64,000 nt of DNA from Comamonadaceae bacterium (GCA_947375135.1 CANCER010000005.1:110544-174543); one strand, 5' to 3'; counted from the first letter of the stretch, positions 51,161 to 59,576 are shown. Made by a program: numbers and translations. The notes: generated by a model from the sequence alone, not told the origin.

Positions 51161-52365
51161 GCCGCCAATTCGAATCGACCGTGCGCCAGAAACTGCAGCA
51201 AGTCCCTGCCGTGGTGTTGCTGGGGCCGCGCCAAGTGGGAAAAACCACACTCGCCCGCACCCTTGCCAAAGACTGGCCCGGTGGCGCGGTGTACCTGGAC
51301 CTGGAGCGCCCCGCCGACCGCCTGCGCCTGGAAGATGCGGACACCTATCTGCGCGCCCAGCGGGGCAAGCTGGTCATTCTGGACGAAATTCACCGCGCGC
51401 CCGGCGTGTTTGAAATCTTGCGCGGCATCATCGACGACAACCGGCAGGCGGGTATTCGCACTGGGCAGTTTTTGCTGCTGGGATCTGCGGCGTTGGACTT
51501 GATGCGCCAATCCAGCGAAACCCTGGCAGGGCGTGTGGCCTACCTGGACATTTCCCCGCTCAACGTGATGGAGGCCGCAGCCGCTGGCATAGCCGACAAC
51601 ACCCTCTGGCTGCGTGGTGGTTTCCCCGACAGTCTGCTGGCACCCGACGACACCCAAAGCATGGACTGGCGGCGCGACTTTATCCGCAGCTACCTGGAGC
51701 GCGACGTACCCATGTTTGCGCCCCGCCTGCCGGCCGAGACCATTGGCCGCCTGTGGACCATGCTGGCGCACAACCAGGGCAGCGTGCTCAACCAGGCGCG
51801 CATTGCCAGCGCCTTGGGCGTGGCCAGCCCCACCATAGACCGCTACATCGGCCTGCTGGTAGATCTGCAACTGGTGCGCCGCCTGCGCCCATGGGGAGGC
51901 AATCTGGGCAAACGGCTGGTCAAGTCACCCAAGGTGTATGTGCGCGACAGCGGCCTGCTGCACGGACTGCTGGCGTTGGAGACCCTGAATGATTTGCTGG
52001 GCCACCCCGTGTGCGGCCTGAGCTTTGAAGCCCATTGCATCGAAAACCTGATTCAGGCCGCAGGCAGCCGCCGCGTGCCCTACTTCTACCGCACCCAAGT
52101 GGGCGCAGAAATTGACTTGGTGCTGGAACTGGGCGGCAAGCCCGAGATAGCCATCGAAGTCAAACGCTCCATGGCGCCCAGTCCGGAAAAGGGCTTCTGC
52201 CTGGCCTGCGACGACCTGGAGATAACCCAGCGCTACGTGGTGTACCCAGGCGCCGAGCGCATCCCCCTGCGCCATGGGGCGCAGGCCATTGGCTTGCAGG
52301 AGTTGACTCAGGCCTTGAGCGCAGTCTTACCCCAGCCTGCCGCGTTCACTGGGATGATCTGCTGA
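51151..52365 (+). CDS. AAA ATPase with DUF4143 domain (copy 2)
   Basis: A 404-residue protein with Walker A GPRQVGKTT (residues 25-33), Walker B LVILDEIHRAP, sensor LLGSAALD and a C-terminal DUF4143 domain ending EIDLVLE...AIEVKRS, again a PD-(D/E)XK-like triad. It shares architecture but not close sequence with the ATPase upstream of sbcD. Two palindromes lie at its promoter and start codon. The biological role is unknown; linkage to sbcDC hints at DNA processing or defence. Confidence 0.85.
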   Translation: MMISRQFESTVRQKLQQVPAVVLLGPRQVGKTTLARTLAKDWPGGAVYLDLERPADRLRLEDADTYLRAQRGKLVILDEIHRAPGVFEILRGIIDDNRQAGIRTGQFLLLGSAALDLMRQSSETLAGRVAYLDISPLNVMEAAAAGIADNTLWLRGGFPDSLLAPDDTQSMDWRRDFIRSYLERDVPMFAPRLPAETIGRLWTMLAHNQGSVLNQARIASALGVASPTIDRYIGLLVDLQLVRRLRPWGGNLGKRLVKSPKVYVRDSGLLHGLLALETLNDLLGHPVCGLSFEAHCIENLIQAAGSRRVPYFYRTQVGAEIDLVLELGGKPEIAIEVKRSMAPSPEKGFCLACDDLEITQRYVVYPGAERIPLRHGAQAIGLQELTQALSAVLPQPAAFTGMIC

Positions 52366-52432
52366 CCCTGCTTGCCGACCGTTGACAGCAGAGTTTGGCA
52401 AAGGTTTTGGGCGAAGCAATATCGCCTATTGC

Positions 52433-52510
52433 CGCAGCTTCTAAGAGATCGAAGCCACCAGCCAGAACTTGACACTGCGTGAACTGCGTTGCCAGTTTCA
52501 AAGCGGCCTG
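52433..52510 (+). pseudogene. 78-base remnant of a yhcG-type nuclease gene
   Basis: This segment matches bases 56899-56976 of the intact yhcG-like gene with about four mismatches. One change turns the Tyr codon of SFYEIEA into TAA and another alters the Trp of SQNW, so it cannot be functional. Sequence to its left has no match; to its right, from about 52521, homology resumes with the region downstream of the intact gene (from about 57573). The remnant is what remains of a duplicated yhcG after an internal deletion. Confidence 0.85.
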
Positions 52511-52520
52511 CATCAGCCTT

Positions 52521-53022
52521 GCCCAAAGACCTCTTCAGCTGAATAGGTCCGGCTGTGCCCCGCGCCCACGCTGGCAGCGCTGCGTGAGCGGTCACCGGTA
52601 TCCAAAGCGTAGCAACTACACCTTGGGCGGGCGGTGCAAGGCGCATAGCTTGTTGCCGTCCGGGTCGCGCAGGTAGGCCAGGTAGAGCTTGCCCGTCGAG
52701 CCATCGCGCCAGCCGGGCGGGTCTTCGCAGGTGGTCCCGCCGTTGGCCACGCCAGCGGCATGAAACGCATCGGCCTGCTCGGGCGAATCCATGGTGAAGC
52801 CGATGGTGCTGCCGTTGCCGTGCGTGGCCGGCTCGCCGTTGAGGGGCTGGGTGATGCCGAAAGAACCGGTAGGCGTGCGGTAGAAGTAGCGGCCTACAAG
52901 CCCAGTGTGCACATTCACACCGGGCTTGATGCCCAGGGTGCCCAGCAGGGCGTCGTAAAACTTGCGGGATGCTTCGAGGTCGTTAACACCGACGATGACG
53001 TGGCTGAACATAAGGTCTCCTT
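52521..53022. repeat. Long direct repeat, copy 1 (VOC gene and flank)
   Basis: About 500 bases here match 57573-58073 in the same orientation. Within the 396-base VOC gene I count about 15 mismatches (roughly 96% identity); the flank after the gene stop is more diverged. The two copies lie 5.05 kb apart and could recombine to delete the region between them. Confidence 0.9.
52616..53011 (-). CDS. VOC-family (glyoxalase/bleomycin-resistance fold) protein, copy 1
   Basis: A 131-residue VOC protein: FSHVIVGVNDLEASRKFYDALLG at the N-terminus, and DPDGNKLCALH at the C-terminus with the Glu/His ligand positions partly kept. Its near-identical paralogue at 57668-58063 differs at five residues (7, 11, 36, 38 and 58). 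VOC proteins include lyases, isomerases and drug-binding proteins; no substrate can be given. A second, distinct VOC gene starts upstream of it. Confidence 0.87.
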   Translation of the reverse strand: MFSHVIVGVNDLEASRKFYDALLGTLGIKPGVNVHTGLVGRYFYRTPTGSFGITQPLNGEPATHGNGSTIGFTMDSPEQADAFHAAGVANGGTTCEDPPGWRDGSTGKLYLAYLRDPDGNKLCALHRPPKV

Positions 53023-53027
53023 CTGAT

Positions 53028-53408
53028 TTATGTGATGGGCGTGCAGAGTTCTACCAGAAAGCCATTGATGTCGGCCACATAGGCAATCGTCTGGCCCCAG
53101 GGCATGACCTCCACCGGGCGCATGGGCGTGGCCCCGGCAGCCACGGCGCGCTCCAGCGCGGCGGCCACATCCGGGGTGCACAGCGCAATCTCAAAGCAGG
53201 GTGCTGTGGGGCTGGCAGCCTGCGGGTTCTTGCCCAGCTGCTGCATCAGCCGGTGGCTTGAGAACGCCAACGCCGTACTGCCTGTCTCCAGCTCGCCGTA
53301 GTCCCCGCTTTCATGCAGAAAGCGCGTGGTGAGCCCGAAGGCCGCCTCGTAGAACTTGAGCGTGGTGGGTACGTCGGGCACGTAGAGGATGGTGTAGCCG
53401 AGTTGCAT
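53028..53408 (-). CDS. VOC-family protein, divergent paralogue
   Basis: A 126-residue VOC-fold protein (LGYTILYVPDVPTTLKFYEAAFG, DINGFLVELCTP) with candidate metal ligands in CFEIALC and VELC. It differs from the VOC gene 16 bases downstream and belongs to another subgroup. ATG 53408 was chosen over 53516 because the longer version adds a leader unlike the family. It is divergent from creA. Confidence 0.85.
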   Translation of the reverse strand: MQLGYTILYVPDVPTTLKFYEAAFGLTTRFLHESGDYGELETGSTALAFSSHRLMQQLGKNPQAASPTAPCFEIALCTPDVAAALERAVAAGATPMRPVEVMPWGQTIAYVADINGFLVELCTPIT

Positions 53409-53515
53409 GGCAAGTTTCCTTTTTGGTTTGCAATACCCGCACGATACGCTGCCAGCCCGTATGCGCATGGGAACACAATGCAACACCAGCCCCATTTTTT
53501 CCAAAAGAGTTTGCA

Positions 53516-53971
53516 ATGAAAAATCGATTTGTCGCGCTGCTGCTGAGCAGCCTTGCGCTGGGTGCCAGCGCTGAAACCATTGGCACTGTCAGCACCACCT
53601 TCAAACTGCTCAGCCCCAACGACAAAGTAGTGGTCGATGTGTTTGACGACCCGGCGGTGGACGGTGTGGCCTGCTATTTGTCCCACGCCAAAACCGGCGC
53701 GCTGGGCCTTGCAGAAGACACGTCAGACGCCGCGGTGGCCTGCCGCCAGGTGGGTCCTATCCGCTTCAAAGAGAAGATTGACAAGCAAGACGAGGTGTTC
53801 AACGCCCGCTCTTCCTTCCTTTTCAAACACGTGCGGGTGGTGCGCATGGTGGACGTGAAGCGCAACACCCTGGTCTATCTGGTGTACTCCGACAAAATCA
53901 TCGACGGCAGCCCAAAGAACAGCGTGACGGCGGTGGCGGTGCCGGCTGAGCAGCCGATTCCTGTCAAGTAG
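53516..53971 (+). CDS. creA: CreA family periplasmic protein
   Basis: A 151-residue precursor with a signal peptide (about residues 1-19, ALGASA then ETIG). The CreA core is clear: VVDVFDDPAVDGVACYLSHAKTGALG, IRFKEKIDKQDEVF and RVVRMVDVKRNTLVYLVYSDK. Function is unknown despite the wide family. ATG 53516 gives the expected signal peptide; the upstream frame does not. Confidence 0.88.
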   Translation: MKNRFVALLLSSLALGASAETIGTVSTTFKLLSPNDKVVVDVFDDPAVDGVACYLSHAKTGALGLAEDTSDAAVACRQVGPIRFKEKIDKQDEVFNARSSFLFKHVRVVRMVDVKRNTLVYLVYSDKIIDGSPKNSVTAVAVPAEQPIPVK

Positions 53972-54151
53972 GGCTGTTTAAGACTAACCCGGGCAGACCC
54001 ACTGGTCGGGGTGCTGGATGGCCAATCAGCCCTACAGCGAAGCCGTCAAACGCCGTTGGGATGTGCTGCAGGCGGAGGCGGTGCAGGCGCCACAGGGTAT
54101 CGACAAGCAGCACACAAGCGTTACGATTTCACATCCTTTGGAGCACGCAGC

Positions 54152-54457
54152 ATGGCCACCACTAGCATCCGCATGAACGACGAACTCAAGGCCCGTGTGG
54201 CGGCCGCGGCCGCGCGTGCCGGCAAGACGGCTCATGCCTTCGTTCTGGACGCCATCACCCAGACGGTGGAACAAGTCGAGCACGACGAAGCCTTCCATGC
54301 GCTGGGCAAAGCGCGCTGGGAAGATATCCAAGCCACCGGCCAAACCGTGCCATGGGACAAAGCAAAGACCTATCTGGGCGCCCGCGCGCAGGGAACATCG
54401 GAACAGGCCCTGCAGGACCTTGCACAACTGTCTGAAAAACTGGGGCTGGAGTTTTGA
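54152..54457 (+). CDS. Ribbon-helix-helix protein, antitoxin-like
   Basis: A 101-residue protein with an N-terminal Arc/CopG fold (TSIRMNDELKARVAAAAARAGKTAHAFVLDAI) and a C-terminal helical half with KARWEDIQATGQ. Such proteins are often antitoxins, but the downstream gene is not a small toxin: it is a broken AlbA_2/ATPase gene 16 bases on. TTTGGAG precedes the ATG. Either the toxin is lost or this regulates the ATPase gene. Confidence 0.7.
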   Translation: MATTSIRMNDELKARVAAAAARAGKTAHAFVLDAITQTVEQVEHDEAFHALGKARWEDIQATGQTVPWDKAKTYLGARAQGTSEQALQDLAQLSEKLGLEF

Positions 54458-54473
54458 CGCAAGCGCCCATCCC

Positions 54474-56374
54474 ATGACCGCCCTTGAACTGCTCGAAAGC
54501 CTCAACCTGCTCGATGAAAACGAGCACATTGAGGCTAAGCGTGCCTCGGAAATCGGCAAGTCCATTCTGGAAACCATATGCGCGTTTGCCAACGAGCCGG
54601 GTTTGGGCGGCGGCTGGTTGCTGTTGGGCGTGGTGCGTGAAGAGCAGGCGCTGTTCCCGGCTTACGAGGTGGAAGGCATAGACCAACCGGAAGAGCTCAG
54701 CACCGAGATCGCCACCCAATGCCGCAACACCTTTAACCAACCGGTGCGCGTCGAGATCACTACCGAAACCGTTCACGGCAAAGCCGTATTGGTGGTGCAT
54801 GTGCCCGAGGCGCAGCCACATGACAAACCGATTTTCTTCAAGGCCCAGGGCCTGCCCAAAGGCGCACTGCGACGCATCAGCAGCACCGACCAGCACTGCA
54901 CTGACGAAGACCTGGCCGTGTTTTACCAAGGCCGCCAAACCGAAAGCTTTGACGCCACCCTGGTCGCGGACGCCACCCTGGACGACCTGCAGCCCGAAGC
55001 CATTGCCGACTACCGCCAGTCTCGCGCCGAGGCCAACCCCGATGCAGAAGAACTGCGCTGGAGCGACGAAGACCTGCTGCAATCCTTTGGCTGCATCCGG
55101 CGCAACCCGCAAGCGGCGTGGCAGCCCACCGTGGCCGGCCTCATGCTGTTTGGCAAACCGGTGGCGCTGCGTCGCTGCTTCCCCATGATGCGGGTGGACT
55201 ACATCCGCGTGCCCGGCCGGGAATGGGTGCCACACCCAGACCGGCGCTTTGACACCATCGACCTGCGCGACCCGCTGCTACGCCTGATCCGCCGCGCCCA
55301 AGCGGCAATTCTGGACGACCTGCCCAAGGGCTTTGCGCTGGACGAAGGCGACTTGCAACGGCGCGACACACCCGCCATTCCCCTGCGCGTGATCCGCGAG
55401 GCGCTGGTGAACGCCCTGATGCACCGCAGCTATCCGCATACAGCCCGGTGCAAATCATCCGCTACGCCAACCGGCTGGAAATTCGCAACCCCGGCTTTTC
55501 GCTCAAGCCGCAAGACCATCTGGGCGAACCCGGCTCCCAGTTGCGCAACCCCAAGATTGCCGCCGCTCTGTACGACACCCGGCTGGCCGAAACCAAAGGC
55601 AGCGGCATCCGCGTCATGCGCGAGAGCATGGAGCAGGCCGGCCTGACGCCGCCCTTGTTCGAGTCCGACCGGGGCAATGACCAGTTTGTGGCGCGCTACT
55701 TCCTCCACCACTTTCTGGGGGCTGAAGACATTGCCTAGCTGGCCCAGTTCAAAGACCTGCACCTGAGCGAGGACGAGGCCAAAGCCCTGATCGTGGTACG
55801 CGAGGCGGGCGCCCTCAACAATGGCACCTACCGCGAGCTGACCAAGGTGGACACCTTGACCGCCAGCCAATCCCTGCGCCGCCTGCGCGATGCCGGGCTG
55901 CTGGCGCAAAAAGGGCAGGGGTCAGCAACTTACTATGTGCCGACCGAGCGCTTGGTAGATAAGGGCTTATCTAGTAACCCCCCGCCCTTATCTAGTGAGT
56001 CCGACGGCTTATTGAGTAAGCCTCCGGGCTTATTAAGTAACCCCGCAAGCTTATTGAGTAACCCCCCGGAGCCGGTGTTTGACGAAGCTCGCCGCCGCGA
56101 GCTTTTGAACGGCTTGCCAGGGGAACTGGCTGCCAAGGTGGGTGCTATCGGGCAGCGACACCCGCCCGAAGATGTCCGTGCCCTGGTGCTCTCCCTGTGC
56201 CAGTTCCGGCCGTGGCGAACCGAAGAGCTATCAGACCTACTGCGCCGTCGCCCGGAAACCATCCGACAGCACTACCTGCGCCCATTGATGCGTGAAGGCC
56301 GCCTGACGATGACCAACCCGCAAGAGCCGAACGACCCGCAGCAAGCGTATCGGGCTGTGGGGGCTCGCCCGTAA
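54474..56374 (+). pseudogene. AlbA_2/Schlafen-type DNA-binding protein with GHKL-like ATPase domain, broken
   Basis: Originally about 630 residues. AlbA_2 domain at the N-terminus (ENEHIEAKRA, EICAFAN-like, GGGWLLLGV), an ATPase segment with NALMHRSY, then a winged-helix C-terminus (ALNNGTYRELTKVDTLTASQSLRRL). One base is missing between 55434 and 55438 (frame 0 to frame 2), and a TAG at 55736-55738 interrupts the shifted frame, probably from a Trp codon (AWLAQFK pattern). After the TAG the same frame stays open to 56374. It could be transcribed with the ribbon-helix-helix gene upstream. Confidence 0.85.
55966..56070 (+). repeat. Five-copy 21-nt tandem repeat in the broken ATPase gene
   Basis: Units start at 55966, 55987, 56008, 56029 and 56050, each opening with CTTAT(C/T). 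They encode a 7-residue unit of the type L-L/S-S-N-P-x-x, a flexible linker before the last domain. Unit sequences have diverged (14-19 of 21 bases shared by eye). Confidence 0.8.
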
Positions 56375-56439
56375 GCGCGTGCCAGGCAAGTGCACAGCAT
56401 GGCAATAAGATGCCAACAGTCCTTGTGTCAGGAGCCATC

Positions 56440-57546
56440 ATGAAAAAAACGGTGCGTATTGCCACTGGAGGCGACGCCGAGTCGGCGCTTTTTACCAACA
56501 TTCGTACGCTGATCGAGTCCGCCCGCAGCACGGTTGCGCGTGGCGTTGATCTGGTGCAGGTGCACACCAACTTCGAGATTGGGCGGCACATTGTTGAGTT
56601 TGAGCAGCAAGGCGCGGAACGTGCGGGGTACGGCAAGCAAGTGCTGGGGCTTCTGGCTGAACGTTTGACCACAGAGTTCGGTGGCGGTTTTTCTGTTACC
56701 AACCTCAAACTCATGCGGCAGTTTTATACGCTGCATGCGCAACGAATGGGTCAGACAGCGTCTGGCTTATCTGAGCCCAAGGCACGGCCACCAATAAGTC
56801 AGACACTGTCTGACTTATTGGCAACTACCGCAGGCCGCCCCTTCTCCCTGAGCTGGTCCCACTACGTCTTCTTGCTGGGCATCAAAAAAGCGGATGAACG
56901 CAGCTTCTACGAGATCGAAGCCACCAGCCAGAACTGGACGCTGCGTGAACTGCGTCGCCAGTTTCAAAGCGGCCTGTACGAGCGCCTGGCCCTGAGCCGC
57001 GACCAGGATGGCATTCGCCAACTGGCCCAACAAGGGCAAATCGTCAGCCAGCCCAAAGACCTGCTCAAAGAGCCGCTGGTTTTGGAGTTTTTGGGTCTGT
57101 CAGAGCAGGCCCGGTTTTCAGAATCCGATCTGGAGGCCGCCATCATCAACCAGATCGAGCACTTCTTGCTGGAACTGGGCAAGGGCTTTCTGTTTGAGGC
57201 GCGCCAGAAGCGGTTCACCTTTGATGACGACCACTTTTTTGTGGACCTGGTGTTTTACAACCGGCTGCTGCGTTGTTATGTGCTGATTGACCTCAATATC
57301 GGCAAGCTCACGCACCAGGACTTGGGCCAGATGCAGATGTACGTCAACTACTTTGACCGCCACGTCAAAACCGACGCCGAAGCCGCCACCGTCGGCATCG
57401 TGCTGTGCAAAAAGAAGCACGAGACACTGGTGGAAATCACCCTGCCCAAAGACGCCAACATCCACGCCCGGGAATACCAGCTCTATTTGCCGAGCAAAGA
57501 GGAACTGCAGCAAAAGCTGGCGGAGTGGCCAGGGGGCGGTGATTGA
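56440..57546 (+). CDS. yhcG: YhcG-type PD-(D/E)XK nuclease (DUF1016), catalytic Lys replaced
   Basis: A 368-residue protein with DUF1016 N-terminal helical domain (about 10-190) and a C-terminal nuclease domain (about 240-350; FVDLVFYNRLLRCYVLIDLN). AGGAG sits eight bases before ATG 56440. In relatives the nuclease motif ends I-D/E-L-K; here it reads D284-L-N286, so the catalytic Lys is Asn (AAT at 57295-57297). The linker (about residues 105-130) contains an inverted-repeat-derived SQT-LSD segment. A 78-base remnant of a second copy lies at 52433. Activity is doubtful, DNA binding may persist. Confidence 0.85.
   Translation: MKKTVRIATGGDAESALFTNIRTLIESARSTVARGVDLVQVHTNFEIGRHIVEFEQQGAERAGYGKQVLGLLAERLTTEFGGGFSVTNLKLMRQFYTLHAQRMGQTASGLSEPKARPPISQTLSDLLATTAGRPFSLSWSHYVFLLGIKKADERSFYEIEATSQNWTLRELRRQFQSGLYERLALSRDQDGIRQLAQQGQIVSQPKDLLKEPLVLEFLGLSEQARFSESDLEAAIINQIEHFLLELGKGFLFEARQKRFTFDDDHFFVDLVFYNRLLRCYVLIDLNIGKLTHQDLGQMQMYVNYFDRHVKTDAEAATVGIVLCKKKHETLVEITLPKDANIHAREYQLYLPSKEELQQKLAEWPGGGD
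56791..56821. repeat. Perfect 15-bp inverted repeat inside yhcG
   Basis: CCAATAAGTCAGACA (56791-56805) is followed by one C and its exact inverse (56807-56821). A degraded version, GTCAGACAGCGTCTGGCTTAT, precedes it at about 56752-56772. Both lie in the variable linker of the encoded protein. Confidence 0.85.
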
Positions 57547-57572
57547 TTGGAATTGCGAAGGAAATCAGTACC

Positions 57573-58073
57573 GCCCAATGACCTCGTCTGCGGAACAGGT
57601 CTGACTGTGTCCTGCGCCCACACTGGCAGCGCTGCGTGAGCGGTCACGGGTATCAAGAGCGTAGCAACTACACCTTGGGTGGGCGGTGCAAGGCGCATAG
57701 CTTGTTGCCGTCCGGGTCGCGCAGGTAGGCCAGGTAGAGCTTGCCCGTCGAGCCATCGCGCCAGCCGGGCGGGTCTTCGCAGGTGGTCCCGCCGTTGGCC
57801 ACGCCAGCGGCATGAAACGCATCTGCCTGCTCAGGCGAATCCATGGTGAAGCCGATGGTGCTGCCGTTGCCGTGCGTGGCCGGCTCGCCGTCGAGCGGCT
57901 GGGTAATGCCGAAAGAACCGGTGGGCGTGCGGTAGAAGTAGCGGCCCACAATGCCGTTATGCACATTCACACCGGGCTTGATGCCCAGGGTGCCCAGCAG
58001 GGCGTCGTAAAACTTGCGGGATGCTTCGAGGTGGTTAACACCGATGATGACGTGGCTGAACATAAGGTCTCCT
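57573..58073. repeat. Long direct repeat, copy 2 (VOC gene and flank)
   Basis: Counterpart of 52521-53022, same orientation. Here it lies directly after the intact yhcG gene; in copy 1 it lies after a 78-base yhcG remnant. The shared order shows that yhcG and the VOC gene were duplicated together. Confidence 0.9.
57668..58063 (-). CDS. VOC-family protein, copy 2
   Basis: A 131-residue protein differing from the copy at 52616-53011 at residues 7 (Ile for Val), 11 (His for Asp), 36 (Asn for Thr), 38 (Ile for Leu) and 58 (Asp for Asn). The start at 58063 is fixed by identity to copy 1. It is convergent with yhcG. Changes near the N-terminal strand could alter ligand binding, or may be neutral. 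Confidence 0.87.
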   Translation of the reverse strand: MFSHVIIGVNHLEASRKFYDALLGTLGIKPGVNVHNGIVGRYFYRTPTGSFGITQPLDGEPATHGNGSTIGFTMDSPEQADAFHAAGVANGGTTCEDPPGWRDGSTGKLYLAYLRDPDGNKLCALHRPPKV

Positions 58074-58232
58074 TTTAATTGACGCCACAAATACACCGCC
58101 CTCACACGGTCGGGCTGTTCCAATTTCGTTGATGCCTGTGGTGGGCATAATGTACCGGGGTTGGAAACACAAAAAAGGGAACCAAAAGACGTTCCGAAAA
58201 AAGCAAATCTAAGTGATTCCAAAGGAGCAGCA

Positions 58233-59066
58233 ATGGCATCGTTCACTGAGCGGGTACTCATCCTCTGCAAGACCTACCCGTCCCCAAGCGCCAAATACGC
58301 GGAAACCTCTTGCGTGGCGGGCATGACTGAAGACGGCAAGTTGATTCGGCTCTATCCGGTTCCGTTCCGGCTGGTGTCTGACGACCAGCAATTTAAAAAA
58401 TGGCAGTGGATTACGGCGCGTTTTGAAAAGGCGCGTGACGACCACCGGCCGGAAAGCCACCGTGTTTTTGTTGACACCATCGTGTGTGACCCAGACGCCT
58501 TGCCCGCAGGCAAGCATGGCTGGCCGCACCGTGCAGAGTTGCTGGCAAAGCTCCCCGTGTACTCAGACTTTGCAGAAATCGAAAGGCTCCGGGCAGATGG
58601 CGGTGCCACACTGGCCTTGCTGCGACCCGCCAGAATCATTGGGCTCGACATCACAAAGACCGATAGTCTCAACTGGACCGATAAAGAGAAAGAAAAATTG
58701 CTGAGCCTGCAGCAACAGACCGGGTTGTTTGACGAGGTGGAAGAAGGCAAGCAAATCAGGTTGCTGGAAAAGCTGCCGTTTGACTTTCACTACCGCTACG
58801 AGTGCGATGTTGCTGGGCAGACTTTTGCCTATCGGCACAAGCTGGTGGACTGGGAAATTGGCGCGCTATATAGAAACGTCCGGCGCATCCATGGCGACAA
58901 CTGGGAGGCCGCATTTCGCGCCAAACTTGAGCAGGATTTGCCTTCAAAAGACCTGATGTTTTTGCTGGGGACGATTCACCGCTTTCCCCACCAGTGGCTG
59001 CTGATCAGTCTGATCTACCCGCCTAAGCCACCTGTTGATAACCCAAATCAGGCAGGACTGTTTTAG
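58233..59066 (+). CDS. Conserved protein of unknown function, DUF488 partner
   Basis: A 277-residue soluble protein. Notable blocks: VLILCKTYPSPSAKYAETSC (N-terminus), EDGKLIRLYPVPFR, RPESHRVF, a central GLDITKT, and FHYRYECDVAGQTFAYRHKLVDWEIGALYRN. AAAGGAG lies before ATG 58233. I do not know its function. It is convergent with the DUF488 gene, overlapping it by 44 bases. The YRYEC...HKL residues could form a metal or nucleic-acid site. Confidence 0.65.
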   Translation: MASFTERVLILCKTYPSPSAKYAETSCVAGMTEDGKLIRLYPVPFRLVSDDQQFKKWQWITARFEKARDDHRPESHRVFVDTIVCDPDALPAGKHGWPHRAELLAKLPVYSDFAEIERLRADGGATLALLRPARIIGLDITKTDSLNWTDKEKEKLLSLQQQTGLFDEVEEGKQIRLLEKLPFDFHYRYECDVAGQTFAYRHKLVDWEIGALYRNVRRIHGDNWEAAFRAKLEQDLPSKDLMFLLGTIHRFPHQWLLISLIYPPKPPVDNPNQAGLF

Positions 59067-59502
59067 CCGTCAGATGCATCACCGTTGGCCCGCCTAACTG
59101 ACGGGCTGCGCGGGCCACATACGTGCGGTGGCAGGTGGAAAAGTCCGCCTCAAAACACACCAGACAGGCTGGCGTAGCGTGGGCGATCTTGACCAGCTCG
59201 CGCAAAGATGCATCTTGCGTCTGGATGTACTTCAAGAAATCCCGCGTGTAGGTTTGCCAGTTGCCATCCGCCTTGTATTGGTTGCGGATGGGCTTGGGGC
59301 AACCCAGGGCCGGCGCGTGCAGATAGGCAATGCTATGCGTTGCCAAAGCCGCGCAGAAAGCCGTTTTTGAAAACCCTTTTTTGCGCGATAGGGGCAATTC
59401 ACGGACGTCCACGACGGTCTTCACCTGCGCGGCTTGTAGGCGGCTGATGAAGGCTTCAATGGTCAGGCCTTCGTAGCCGAGAGTGAAAATCGGGGATTGC
59501 AT
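59023..59502 (-). CDS. DUF488 family protein
   Basis: A 159-residue DUF488 protein: TLGYEGLTIEAF at the N-terminus, VDVRELPLSRKKGFSK, and LVCFEADFSTCHRTYVA near the C-terminus with Cys and CHR conserved. The family is widespread and poorly characterised; it is often found in defence or stress loci. The 3' end overlaps the convergent gene by 44 bases. Confidence 0.87.
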   Translation of the reverse strand: MQSPIFTLGYEGLTIEAFISRLQAAQVKTVVDVRELPLSRKKGFSKTAFCAALATHSIAYLHAPALGCPKPIRNQYKADGNWQTYTRDFLKYIQTQDASLRELVKIAHATPACLVCFEADFSTCHRTYVARAARQLGGPTVMHLTAKTVLPDLGYQQVA

Positions 59503-59576
59503 GCGCCGATGTTACCAAGCCCGGGCAGTACACGGATTCCATGCGCAGTTCGATTGGGAGGTGCGCATTGCGGCTC

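Noticed and set aside
54018-54182. Short frame upstream of the ribbon-helix-helix gene
   Set aside because: It runs into the next gene in another frame, has no ribosome-binding site and no family resemblance.
52366-58230. Possible insertion sequence responsible for the duplication
   Set aside because: No transposase, terminal inverted repeats or target duplication could be found; plain segmental duplication fits better.
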